Part shown: one piece after another, positions 36,057 through 44,296 of the stretch
Position numbering within the stretch: the stretch's first letter is position 1
How the letters are laid out: every line of letters starts with the position of its first letter
NCBI GenBank assembly: GCA_016287765.1
Contig: JAEEWS010000019.1
Location: 1 to 44,468, forward strand
Direction of reading: 5' to 3'
Source: Lachnospiraceae bacterium
GTDB lineage: Bacteria; Bacillota_A; Clostridia; Lachnospirales; Lachnospiraceae
Length of the DNA: 44,468 nucleotides
Made by a program: the position numbers and the translations under genes
The notes under the pieces: model-generated
What the model saw: only the letters and a program-made list of their open reading frames with translations
What the model was told of the DNA's origin: nothing
Databases searched by the model: none

Positions 36057-36086
36057 AAAAAAAACCGGGAGGCCTCAGCCTCCCGG
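36057..36086 (-). terminator. Intrinsic terminator of xylA
   Basis: A 9-bp stem CCGGGAGGC/GCCTCCCGG (36065-36073, 36078-36086) with a 4-base loop, followed on the minus strand by eight Ts. Confidence 0.93.
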
Positions 36087-36110
36087 GTACACTTCATGTG
36101 ATATAAGTCT

Positions 36111-37436
36111 TTAGTTATTGGAAAGAATGATATTGTTGAGGATACCCTCCAGGTACTCCTGCTTTCCGGAAACGGGCATTGCGGGAGCCTTCATCTCAGC
36201 AGCCTTTGCAGCCAGCTCTTCGAGTGTGGTCTCGCCCTTTCTTACCTTCTGACCGAGCTCGGAATTAAAGGAAGCATATCTTTCCTCGACGTTCTTCTCG
36301 AGTCTGCCGTCCTCGATCATCTCAGCTGCCTTCAGAAGTCCGTATGCAAAGGAATCCATTCCGAGGATGAATGCATGGAACATATCCTCGTAGGTATTGC
36401 TGGGACGTCTGTTCTTGGAGTCGAAGTTGATACCAACAGGAAGTCCGCCGTTCTTCACGATCTCATACATAGCAAGTGTGGTATCGTAAACATTTGAAGG
36501 GAAGCAGTCTGTATCCCATCCAAGAAGCATATCGCCCTGGTTTGCATCGATGGAACCAAGCATGCCGTTGATACGGCTGATGCGCAACTCATGCTGGAAA
36601 GTGTGACCTGCGAGAGTTGCATGGTTTGCTTCGATATTCATCTTGAAATCCTTGTCAAGACCGTACTCCTTGAGGAAACCTATGGCTGTTGCAGCATCGT
36701 AGTCATACTGGTGTTTCATGGGCTCCTTCGGCTTGGGCTCAATGAGGAAGGTTCCGTCGAAACCGATCTTTCTGCCGTAGTCTCTTGCCATTCTCATAAG
36801 GTTTGCGATGTTTTCCTGCTCGAACTTAACCTTGGTGTTGAGAAGTGTCTCGTAGCCTTCTCTTCCGCCCCAGAATACATAGCCCCTACCGCCAAGCTTA
36901 ACGGTGAGTTCAAGAACCTTCTTTACCTGAGCAGCTGCGAAGCAGTAAACGTCAAGATCGTTGGTGCTGCCTGCGCCGTTCATATATCTGGGATTCGAGA
37001 ACATGTTTGCTGTGCCCCAGAGAAGCTTAATGTCTGTGCCCTTTGTCTTCTCAAGGATGTAATCCGTGATCTCGTCAAGTCTTCTGTTGGTTTCATTGAT
37101 ATCATCAGCTTCGGGAACGAGGTCTACATCATGGAAGCAGTAATATTTGATACCCAGCTTCTTCATAAATTCAACGCCTGCATCAACCTTTGCCTTTGCA
37201 TGCTCCATTGTGCCCTCGGCAGATGCGCCGAAGCTCTTGTCAGCGGTGCCTCTTCCGAACATGTCAACGCCGTTTGCACAGAGGTTGTGCCACCAAGCCA
37301 TTGCAAAAGGAAGCTGCTCGCTCATTTTCTTACCCAATACAACCTTATTTGCATCATAGTATTTGAATGCAAAAGGATTCTTACTTGCCGGTCCCTCGTA
37401 CTTGATCTCGGGAATACCCTTAAAAATCTCACCCAT
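36111..37436 (-). CDS. xylA: Xylose isomerase (class II)
   Basis: 441 residues. It converts D-xylose to D-xylulose in the cytoplasm. The catalytic pair is visible (His102 and Asp105 in FHDVDLVPE), together with the metal-ligand motif IEPKPKEP and a later MNIEANHA. The N-terminal insert before the first catalytic motif marks class II. AAGGAGG precedes the ATG. The gene is monocistronic, bracketed by repeats and preceded by a promoter with a palindromic operator. No xylulokinase gene is in the window. It links the glycosidase locus upstream to the pentose phosphate pathway. Confidence 0.97.
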   Translation of the reverse strand: MGEIFKGIPEIKYEGPASKNPFAFKYYDANKVVLGKKMSEQLPFAMAWWHNLCANGVDMFGRGTADKSFGASAEGTMEHAKAKVDAGVEFMKKLGIKYYCFHDVDLVPEADDINETNRRLDEITDYILEKTKGTDIKLLWGTANMFSNPRYMNGAGSTNDLDVYCFAAAQVKKVLELTVKLGGRGYVFWGGREGYETLLNTKVKFEQENIANLMRMARDYGRKIGFDGTFLIEPKPKEPMKHQYDYDAATAIGFLKEYGLDKDFKMNIEANHATLAGHTFQHELRISRINGMLGSIDANQGDMLLGWDTDCFPSNVYDTTLAMYEIVKNGGLPVGINFDSKNRRPSNTYEDMFHAFILGMDSFAYGLLKAAEMIEDGRLEKNVEERYASFNSELGQKVRKGETTLEELAAKAAEMKAPAMPVSGKQEYLEGILNNIILSNN

Positions 37437-37504
37437 GATAGTTCCTCCTTAGTTAATTTCATAGTAAAACTTAACATGCCTGGTCTTGCTGATCCGGGCA
37501 TATA

Positions 37505-37520
37505 GTTAGTCAACACTAAC
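37505..37520. promoter_or_regulatory. Palindromic operator of xylA
   Basis: GTTAGT-CAAC-ACTAAC, a perfect 6-4-6 palindrome starting 7 bases after the predicted -10 box. A XylR-like (ROK) site is the first guess by context. A near-identical palindrome precedes the ECF cassette (44126-44141). Confidence 0.75.
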
Positions 37521-37527
37521 CCGTTTA

Positions 37528-37556
37528 ATTTTACCTTCTGTAAAGAAGTCTGTCTA
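37528..37556 (-). promoter_or_regulatory. xylA promoter
   Basis: Minus strand TAGACA (37551-37556), a 17-base spacer, then TAAAAT (37528-37533). The operator lies directly downstream. Confidence 0.7.
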
Positions 37557-37595
37557 CTCACAAATAATCAATATATAGTACAAAAAATGGCAAAA

Positions 37596-37819
37596 TGACC
37601 CTTTGGGGACGGGGTTAGGGGTTCACTTTTTGGACCTTTGGGGACGGGGTTAGGGGTTCATTTTTTGGCGCTTTGCGCCGAAAAATGAACCCCTAACCCC
37701 GTCCCCAAAGGTCCAAAAAGTGAACCCCTAACCCCGTCCCCAAAGGTCCAAAAAGTGAACCTATAACCCCGTCCCCAAAGGTCCAAAAAGTGAACCCCTA
37801 ACCCCGTCCCCGGGTGTCA
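37596..37819. repeat. Palindromic array of G-rich repeat units with a 35-bp period
   Basis: Two forward units (37596-37625, 37631-37660), a central palindrome GGCGC-TTT-GCGCC (37667-37679) flanked by T6 and A5, then four reverse units starting at 37686, 37721, 37756 and 37791. The period is exactly 35 bases: 30-base units with 5-base A/T-rich linkers. The array starts 3 bases after the stop codon of the half-exporter gene. The central palindrome with A/T tracts could end transcription in both directions. The gap 37437-37821 holds this array plus the xylA promoter and operator. Confidence 0.95.
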
Positions 37820-37821
37820 TT

Positions 37822-39549
37822 TTAGAGTTTCCAGCTTGCAGCCTGCTCGCGCATACGCACGAAGCGGGTGTAAAGGCCGTTTTCTTTCATGAGCCGGTCA
37901 TGGGTACCCACGGTGAGGCCGCCGTCGTTTACAACCACGATCTGGTTGGCTTTGCGGATGGTGTTGAGCCTGTGGGCGATCATGATGACGGTCTTGTTCT
38001 TCATGAGAGATTCAAACGCGCCTTTAAGCTTGTCCTCATTTTCGGGATCCACATTGGCTGTTGCTTCGTCAAGGATGATGATGGGTGCGTCCTTAAGGAT
38101 GGCACGGGCAATGGATATCCTCTGCTTCTCGCCGCCGGAAAGGGTAGCGCCGCCTTCGCCTATTACAGTATCGTAGCCGTTGGGAAGGGACATGATGAAG
38201 TCATGGCAGCAAGCCTTCTTGGCAGCTTCCTCCACCATTTTGCGGGAGGCATCGGGACATCCGAAACGGATGTTGTTTTCCACTGTGTCCGCAAAGAGAT
38301 AAACATTCTGGAATACCATGCTGATCTGGGACATGAGGCTTTCCAAGGTGTATTCGCGAATGTCCCTGCCGCCAATGGATATGCTTCCGGAATCAACATC
38401 CCAGAATCTGGAGATCAGCATCGCCAGTGTGGTCTTTCCTGCTCCGGAAGGTCCCACAAAGGCTGTAGTGGTTTTGGAAGGAATGTCAAGGGATACCTTA
38501 TGAAGGATTTCTTTATTTCCATATGCAAAGGTCACATTGTCGATCTTAATATCATGGCGCTTGGGCTTAAAGTCAATGCCGTCCTCGTCCATCTGAGGCA
38601 TCCTGTCCACTTCTTCTGTCTGCTCGATGGAGCTGGTAACTACACGAAGTGTTGAAAGACCTGCATCTGTCTGCTCGATATCCTTGAATATCTGGAAGGA
38701 GATGATGATCATGATCAATGCCATGGAGATTTCCATGGTCCCCTGAAGATAAAAGTAGGCTGAAGCCAGGATGATCAGCATCTTGAAAGCGGAAAGGAAG
38801 GTGTTCTGTATCAGGGAAATGGGGATGAACATCTTTTCCAACGCCAGGTTGCTGTCCTTAAATTTTGCTATGGCAGCGCGAAGCTTTTTGTCCCCCTTGC
38901 CGGCCAGATTAAAGGATTTTATGACGCTCATTCCCTGTATGTTCTCAATGGCTGCGGAAACGATCTCGGTCTTGCTCAGCTCTCTTCTGGGAGAAAGGAT
39001 CCTGGTCTTGTGCTCCATAAGGGTAGTGAAAAGCATGTAAACTATGGTGCCGACCCAGGATATGAGACCTATCCTCCAGTCAAAGAAGGGGATCATTAAC
39101 AGGAATACCACTCCGTTTATCACACCGCCTAAAACCAGGCAGAGCACGGAGGCTCCGATGTTTTCAACCGTATCCAGCACGCTGGTGGAGATGCCTGTGA
39201 TCTTACCGACGGTATTGTCGTTAAAGAAGCCCATGGGGATCCTCTTTAAACGGTTACCAATCTCAAGACGCTTGTTTGCACTCATGAAATAGCCTGCGTG
39301 AGTCTGCTGAAGCTGTGAAAAGTATCTGGTAACTACAGTTCCCGCAATGCTGACCACCAGAAGGATCACTGCCTTCCATGCAGGCCATGCGCCCGTAGAT
39401 CTCCCCAAAAGATCCACAACCATGTAATATATTGCTCCTACACGAAGCATCTGAAAAAGTGAATTCAGGAAACTGATAAATATGGACCATTTGATCTTTT
39501 TCTTTTCAGCCCCCGAAAATGCTATGATCTTACGAATCGCCTCTAACAT
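37822..39549 (-). CDS. ABC half-transporter of exporter fold (second subunit)
   Basis: 575 residues from ATG 39549 (MLEAIRK). An in-frame ATG at 39588 is rejected because GGGGGTG lies 4 bases before the chosen one. Six membrane helices (about 20-310) are followed by an ATPase with Walker A VGPSGAGKTT and signature LSGGEKQR. The ATG overlaps the stop of the upstream fusion gene by 7 bases (ATGTTAG), so the two products are probably made together and pair as a heterodimer. With the ECF components upstream this recalls the paired exporter-fold importers of iron-siderophore systems (YbtPQ/IrtAB type). A true exporter is the alternative. Confidence 0.9.
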   Translation of the reverse strand: MLEAIRKIIAFSGAEKKKIKWSIFISFLNSLFQMLRVGAIYYMVVDLLGRSTGAWPAWKAVILLVVSIAGTVVTRYFSQLQQTHAGYFMSANKRLEIGNRLKRIPMGFFNDNTVGKITGISTSVLDTVENIGASVLCLVLGGVINGVVFLLMIPFFDWRIGLISWVGTIVYMLFTTLMEHKTRILSPRRELSKTEIVSAAIENIQGMSVIKSFNLAGKGDKKLRAAIAKFKDSNLALEKMFIPISLIQNTFLSAFKMLIILASAYFYLQGTMEISMALIMIIISFQIFKDIEQTDAGLSTLRVVTSSIEQTEEVDRMPQMDEDGIDFKPKRHDIKIDNVTFAYGNKEILHKVSLDIPSKTTTAFVGPSGAGKTTLAMLISRFWDVDSGSISIGGRDIREYTLESLMSQISMVFQNVYLFADTVENNIRFGCPDASRKMVEEAAKKACCHDFIMSLPNGYDTVIGEGGATLSGGEKQRISIARAILKDAPIIILDEATANVDPENEDKLKGAFESLMKNKTVIMIAHRLNTIRKANQIVVVNDGGLTVGTHDRLMKENGLYTRFVRMREQAASWKL

Positions 39550-42500
39550 GTGGCACCCCCGTTCTCTGTTCCGATGTGGGCATTCCACATGGATCGGTAC
39601 ATATCGTTTTTCTCAAGAAGTTCCTCATGAGTCCCGCTGGCTTCGATGGTTCCGTTGTTCACCAGAACGATCTTGTCAGCCCCGGTAATGGTGGAAAGTC
39701 TGTGAGCTATCACTATGACTGTCTTGTCCTTGATCAGCCTTGCCAATGCCTGCTGGATAACCGCCTCGTTCTCGGGATCTATATAAGCTGTAGCCTCGTC
39801 CAGGATAACGATGGGTGAATCCTTGATCATGGCTCTTGCAATGGCAAGACGCTGCCTCTCACCGCCGGAAAGATGAGCTCCGCCCTGTCCTACCATGGTA
39901 TTGAATCCGTCCGCCAGGTTTTCGATAAGGGGAAGACATCCCGATGCCTCGGCAGCTGCCTTGACTTCCTCGTCCGTTGCGGACATGCGGCCCATACGGA
40001 TGTTGTTCATTACCGTATCGTCGAAAAGGTAGGTGTCCTGAGAAACAAATGCGATCTGGTCATATAATTGCTCAAGGGGTATGTCTTTAAGATCCGTACC
40101 GCCCATGGTGATCTTTCCGTCTGCCACATCCCAGAAGCCGCCGATGAGCTTGGCAATGGTGGATTTGCCGCTGCCGGAAGGTCCTACCAGCGCCGTCATG
40201 GTCTTTTCCTTTAATTTAAGATTTATGTCATGGAGGATCTCCGTGCCTTCATGATAGGCATAGGAAACGTTCTTAAGTTCTATATTGTGATCTTTAAGCT
40301 TAACGGGAACGGTTGCATGCTCCTGCTCTTCGCCTTTAAGGATCTCATCCACAGTTGCCACCGTTGCAGCCACTTTTGCGGAAGTATCCGTAAAGCTGAT
40401 AGCCGCCATGATGGGTCCGACTATGCACATGGAAAGCATGATGGAAGTCATGAAGACCTCAATGCTCAATGTTCCTTTACTGTACATCATCCAACCGATG
40501 GGAAGCACGGTGATCAGCGTACAGGGCGCAATGGAGTAGGTGAGTGACAGGCTGAGTTCACAGCTCTTCATCCAGTCATAGTAATACTCGGCAGTCCTCA
40601 TTACTCTCTCCTTGAACTTTGCATAGGAAGAGGTTCCCTGATTATATGCCTTGATGACCTCTATGCCATGGACATATTCAACTATGGTGGAGTTCATGTC
40701 CTGCACGTTTTTTACGGCTCCCTCGTAACGTTTTCCGTAGGATGCCATGACGAAGCCCATGAAGATCAGGCCCACAGGCACTGAGATCAGCGTGATAAGT
40801 CCCATTCTCCAGTCAATGGTCATAAGATAGATCCAGACAGCCACAGCACCCAGGATGTTTGCCGAAAGCTCCGGTATCATGTGGGCGATGGGGCGCTCCA
40901 TGCTTTCCACCTCATCCACGATTATCTGCTTCAGCTTACCGCTGGAAGTGTCAATGATGGTTCCCAGAGGCATCTTGGGGAGCTTGTCGAACATGGCGTT
41001 TCTTATATCTGCCAGGATCGAGAAGGCCGCCTTGTGGCTTACCGCAAGGCCCGAAGCGTAAAGCACGGCTTTGATCGCAAAGCCTATAAAACCAAATACG
41101 CACCAGCTCAGGTAAAACTTCATCTCCCTTTCGCCCCCCAGGATACCTCCGATCACCCTGGCAGCCGCAACATAGGGGAGGATACCTCCCAGCACTCCCA
41201 GAACAGACAGGATAACGGAGGCTATCAGCTTGCCGTGCTGCTTCTCCGCCAGCTGCCACAATCTCTTTACGGGATTTTGTTGTTCACTGTTCATATCTTT
41301 ATTTTTCTCCTTGTGTATATTGGTTCTGTACAGCCAGTGGTCATACAGCTCCTTTGTTAGTTTTCCGTATTCCAGAACCCGTCCGCCGCTGATATAGACC
41401 AGCTCATCACAGCATTCCAGTATCAGCTCCGGATCGTGGGTAATAAGAAATATGGTCTTCCCCTTGGCCTTGAGTCCCGCGATGAGCCGGGCCACAGCCT
41501 TCATGTGCCTGTAATCCAGGCCGCTGGTAGGTTCATCCAGGACCAGCACCTCTCTTTCGGAGATCACTGCGCTGCCCACGGCCACACGCTGCTTTTCTCC
41601 TCCGGACAGGGACTGGGGATGGCGTTCCGCCTTATCATCCAGATTCAGTTCCCTAAGGATCTCCATGATCTTTTCATCCGAGTCCTCTTTTTCCTCCTCC
41701 AGACTCAGCCTCAGCTCCTCCCGGACCTCATCCGTAAACAGCTGATGCCCCACATCCTGCATCACCATAAAGGTATTTCTCAACCTCTTTTTTCTTGTAA
41801 GTATCTTTCCACCGATCTCCAGAGCGCCGGTGGCATTTTTTTCCAGTCCGCAAAGCGCTCTGGCAAAAGTGGATTTTCCCGCTCCGTTGTCTCCCACAAC
41901 GCCTATGACGCTGTTTCTGGTGAGCTTAACATTGGGAATATCCAGCGCCGGGTGAAGACTTCCCGGATAGGAAAAGCTGAAATTGCTTAAAACTATCTTT
42001 TCCCTGTCCTCGTTATTCCTTTCTTCCACCTCGGCATCGAAAATGTCCGTGCTCCTCAGTCCCATTTCCGAGAGCCTTTTCTTCCCCAGTTTCTTAAGTT
42101 CTTCGGGCGTGCACTCCAGCTCGATTTTACCGTCCCTCAGATACAGCACTCTGTCTGCATAAGGCAGGCAAAAATAGAGCCTGTGTTCCGCAATGACCAC
42201 GGTTTTTCCGTCCGCCTTCCACTGTCCGATGATCTCGGCCAGTTCCCTGATGGAGTGCAGATCCAGATTGGAGGAAGGCTCGTCAAGCACTATGATCGGC
42301 GCATCGGAAGTATCCGCGCAGGCGCAGGCCACCTTCTGCTTTTCTCCTCCGGACATCCTAAAAAGGTCACGGCCCAGAAGATCCTCCATCTTCATTTTTT
42401 TCACAGTCCTGTCCAGCCGTTCGTGCATATCTTCTCTCGACACGCCCATGTTTTCCAGGCTGAACACCATTTCTTCCGTGGAATCCACGTTATAAAATTG

Positions 42501-42776
42501 TGTTTTGGGATTTTGGAAGACCGAAGCCACCTGCTCCGCGATCTTGTATAACGGCTCTTTTTGTGTATCCAGACCGTTTACGATCACATTCCCGCTCAGA
42601 TTTCCCTTGTAATAGCTTGGTATCAATCCGTTGATCAGCCGCACCAGAGTGGATTTCCCACACCCCGACTCGCCGCAAAGGAGGATCACCTCGCCTGTTT
42701 GTATGCTGAGGTTCAGATCCTTAAGTATCCCTGTCCCGTCCGCATACTCAAACGATACATTCTTAAATTCGATCAT
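39543..42776 (-). CDS. Fusion of double ECF ATPase and ABC half-transporter
   Basis: 1077 residues in one uninterrupted frame, with three nucleotide-binding domains. Residues 1-230 and 258-480 are two ECF/CbiO-type ATPases: Walker A GESGCGKST (35-43) with MSGGEKQ (141-147), and GDNGAGKST (295-303) with LSGGEKQR (390-397). After a short charged linker, residues 495-1077 form a complete exporter-fold half-transporter: six helices (about 515-800), Walker A GPSGSGKST (865-873) and LSGGERQR (969-976). The second half begins at an internal ATG (41292-41294) with AAGGAG 12 bases before it, so separate translation is possible. AGGAAAT precedes the main ATG. The gene follows the EcfT gene. Confidence 0.9.
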   Translation of the reverse strand: MIEFKNVSFEYADGTGILKDLNLSIQTGEVILLCGESGCGKSTLVRLINGLIPSYYKGNLSGNVIVNGLDTQKEPLYKIAEQVASVFQNPKTQFYNVDSTEEMVFSLENMGVSREDMHERLDRTVKKMKMEDLLGRDLFRMSGGEKQKVACACADTSDAPIIVLDEPSSNLDLHSIRELAEIIGQWKADGKTVVIAEHRLYFCLPYADRVLYLRDGKIELECTPEELKKLGKKRLSEMGLRSTDIFDAEVEERNNEDREKIVLSNFSFSYPGSLHPALDIPNVKLTRNSVIGVVGDNGAGKSTFARALCGLEKNATGALEIGGKILTRKKRLRNTFMVMQDVGHQLFTDEVREELRLSLEEEKEDSDEKIMEILRELNLDDKAERHPQSLSGGEKQRVAVGSAVISEREVLVLDEPTSGLDYRHMKAVARLIAGLKAKGKTIFLITHDPELILECCDELVYISGGRVLEYGKLTKELYDHWLYRTNIHKEKNKDMNSEQQNPVKRLWQLAEKQHGKLIASVILSVLGVLGGILPYVAAARVIGGILGGEREMKFYLSWCVFGFIGFAIKAVLYASGLAVSHKAAFSILADIRNAMFDKLPKMPLGTIIDTSSGKLKQIIVDEVESMERPIAHMIPELSANILGAVAVWIYLMTIDWRMGLITLISVPVGLIFMGFVMASYGKRYEGAVKNVQDMNSTIVEYVHGIEVIKAYNQGTSSYAKFKERVMRTAEYYYDWMKSCELSLSLTYSIAPCTLITVLPIGWMMYSKGTLSIEVFMTSIMLSMCIVGPIMAAISFTDTSAKVAATVATVDEILKGEEQEHATVPVKLKDHNIELKNVSYAYHEGTEILHDINLKLKEKTMTALVGPSGSGKSTIAKLIGGFWDVADGKITMGGTDLKDIPLEQLYDQIAFVSQDTYLFDDTVMNNIRMGRMSATDEEVKAAAEASGCLPLIENLADGFNTMVGQGGAHLSGGERQRLAIARAMIKDSPIVILDEATAYIDPENEAVIQQALARLIKDKTVIVIAHRLSTITGADKIVLVNNGTIEASGTHEELLEKNDMYRSMWNAHIGTENGGATC

Positions 42777-42794
42777 ATTTCCTGCTTTCAGTTT

Positions 42795-43520
42795 CTATAA
42801 AATAACCTCAGTGACCACATATGTGCCCCCCAGCAGCACTGCCATCACAGCCACTGTCAGTACATCCCTGTAAGTAAACCTGACTTCCGCATAATTTGTA
42901 TGTTTGACCGGATTGTCCAGTCCCCTTGAAAGCGCCGCCGCCGACAGATCGGTTCCGATGTTCGCGATCGAGATCATAAGCGGTACCACCCTGAATTCAA
43001 AGGCCTGAGCCGGATCCTTCCAGAATTTCTTTCTTCCGATGGTAAGCCCCCGCATCAGCGCTGCGTCATGGATGGCGGAATGTTCCTGCCCTATGGTGGG
43101 GAAAAACCTGAAGATCACGGATAAGGGTATGGTAAACTGCTTTCCGATCTTCATTTTTCCCAGAGCCGAGATCACTTCACTGGCCCCTGTGGACTGCAGA
43201 ATGTAGTCACCGCAGGTAAAGGCCGGGAACAGCGTGAGTACCAGTCCCCCCAATAGCACGATCACCATGTTCAGCACCATGTTGATGTTCATGTCCGTTC
43301 TGAAAACATGTGCCAGTACCGCCAGCGTGAACAATATCCCGTACTTGACAGCTCCCCAATAGTGTCGATTACTTATATGCAGGAAAAAAGGTATGCTTCC
43401 CACCGCAATGGTCATCCAGATGTTTATCTTCAGCATTTCCATGGTAGCAACCACGATGATTATCAGCAGCTTTGTTCTTGGATCCAGATGCAGGGTTTTC
43501 TTTTTTCTCTGTCCTGCCAT
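42795..43520 (-). CDS. ECF transporter T component (EcfT-like)
   Basis: 241 residues with about five membrane segments. The two ATPase-coupling arginine motifs of EcfT proteins are present: ALMRGL and ALSRGL, in the C-terminal half. It should connect the S component encoded upstream to the double ATPase encoded downstream. Start and upstream stop share a base (TAATG), so translation is coupled. A dedicated T component in the operon marks a group I ECF transporter, with its own energising module. Confidence 0.9.
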   Translation of the reverse strand: MAGQRKKKTLHLDPRTKLLIIIVVATMEMLKINIWMTIAVGSIPFFLHISNRHYWGAVKYGILFTLAVLAHVFRTDMNINMVLNMVIVLLGGLVLTLFPAFTCGDYILQSTGASEVISALGKMKIGKQFTIPLSVIFRFFPTIGQEHSAIHDAALMRGLTIGRKKFWKDPAQAFEFRVVPLMISIANIGTDLSAAALSRGLDNPVKHTNYAEVRFTYRDVLTVAVMAVLLGGTYVVTEVIL

Positions 43521-44104
43521 TATGCTATTCCGGCTTTCTTAAAGTGCTTGTTCAGCATCTTTCTTCCCAGCAACGCGCCGCAGCAGCCTCCTGCCGCCAA
43601 AAGCACAAATCCTATCGGGAATAACCAGGAAGGCATATACTTTGCCAACTGCTCCGCATACTGTGCTCCCATGGACTCACTGATACCGTCCCAGTAGCTT
43701 TGGCCTGCGAACCAGAGATTTGCGGGACCTCCCATGATGCCCAGGGCAAATACCATGTAGCTTACCAGCATGGATGAGAATTTCTTGTATCCCATCACTT
43801 TAAGAATGATGTCCGCTGCCAATGCGGAAGGGATTATGCAGACAAGGCAGATCCAGGTATATCCGCAGATATAGAAGAATAAGCCCATAATGACGCCTGT
43901 AATGGTGAGCATTCCGAATTTCTCGATCTTGGAATAATAGAGCATCATGGGAATACCTGCCAGTAAAGGCATGACAAAAAGTGACGGCGGATACAATACC
44001 GGAATGGCATTTGTGGCGCCTATTACAAACACAACGATCATATAGATCGCCGTGTAGATTCCGACTGTGATCAGATCTTTACCTGTGAGTTTCTTAGTGT
44101 CCAT
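43520..44104 (-). CDS. ECF transporter S component (MptD/Trep_Strep family)
   Basis: 194 residues with five or six membrane segments and the family-typical start TGKDLITVGIYTAIY. S components bind the transported micronutrient. This family has no firmly assigned substrate known to me; its usual neighbours are a T component, a double ATPase and a pair of exporter-fold half-transporters, as here. AGGAGG lies 8 bases before the ATG. It is the first gene of the four-gene cassette. A palindromic operator sits 21 bases upstream. Confidence 0.88.
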   Translation of the reverse strand: MDTKKLTGKDLITVGIYTAIYMIVVFVIGATNAIPVLYPPSLFVMPLLAGIPMMLYYSKIEKFGMLTITGVIMGLFFYICGYTWICLVCIIPSALAADIILKVMGYKKFSSMLVSYMVFALGIMGGPANLWFAGQSYWDGISESMGAQYAEQLAKYMPSWLFPIGFVLLAAGGCCGALLGRKMLNKHFKKAGIA

Positions 44105-44125
44105 AATACTATCCTCCTGTGTCGA

Positions 44126-44141
44126 GTTAGTCTCAACTAAC
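44126..44141. promoter_or_regulatory. Palindromic operator of the ECF/half-transporter cassette
   Basis: GTTAGT-CTCA-ACTAAC, a perfect 6-4-6 palindrome next to a TATATT box (44145-44150, minus strand). It shares both arms and the flanking GGG and T with the xylA operator. DtxR-, XylR- or TetR-type regulators could fit. Confidence 0.7.
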
Positions 44142-44160
44142 CCTAATATAATTTTAAAAG

Positions 44161-44190
44161 ACCTGCTGTGCCCATATCCCGCACAGGGTC
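44161..44190. other. Hairpin upstream of the ECF cassette promoter
   Basis: CTGTGC/GCACAG with outer GACC/GGTC pairs and a 2-base bulge, followed on the minus strand by TCTTTTAAAATT. It may be an upstream terminator remnant or a regulatory structure. Apart from this hairpin, the operator and the repeat array, nothing is seen in 44105-44468. Confidence 0.4.
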
Positions 44191-44296
44191 TTGCTTCTAA
44201 AAATAGTACATCGTAATACTACTCTGTAATATTTCACCGTAATAATTTACTCATTTATACACCTCATGTCAAGTGTTTTTTTTCGAATATAAAAAA

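Noticed and set aside
37596..37819. CRISPR array
   Set aside because: The period is regular, but the linkers are only 5 bases and A/T-only, the units invert around a palindrome, and there are no cas genes.
39543..42776. Frameshift or missed stop making an artificial fusion
   Set aside because: Both halves are complete and in frame through a charged linker, with no homopolymer at the junction. Kept as a real fusion, though resequencing would settle it.
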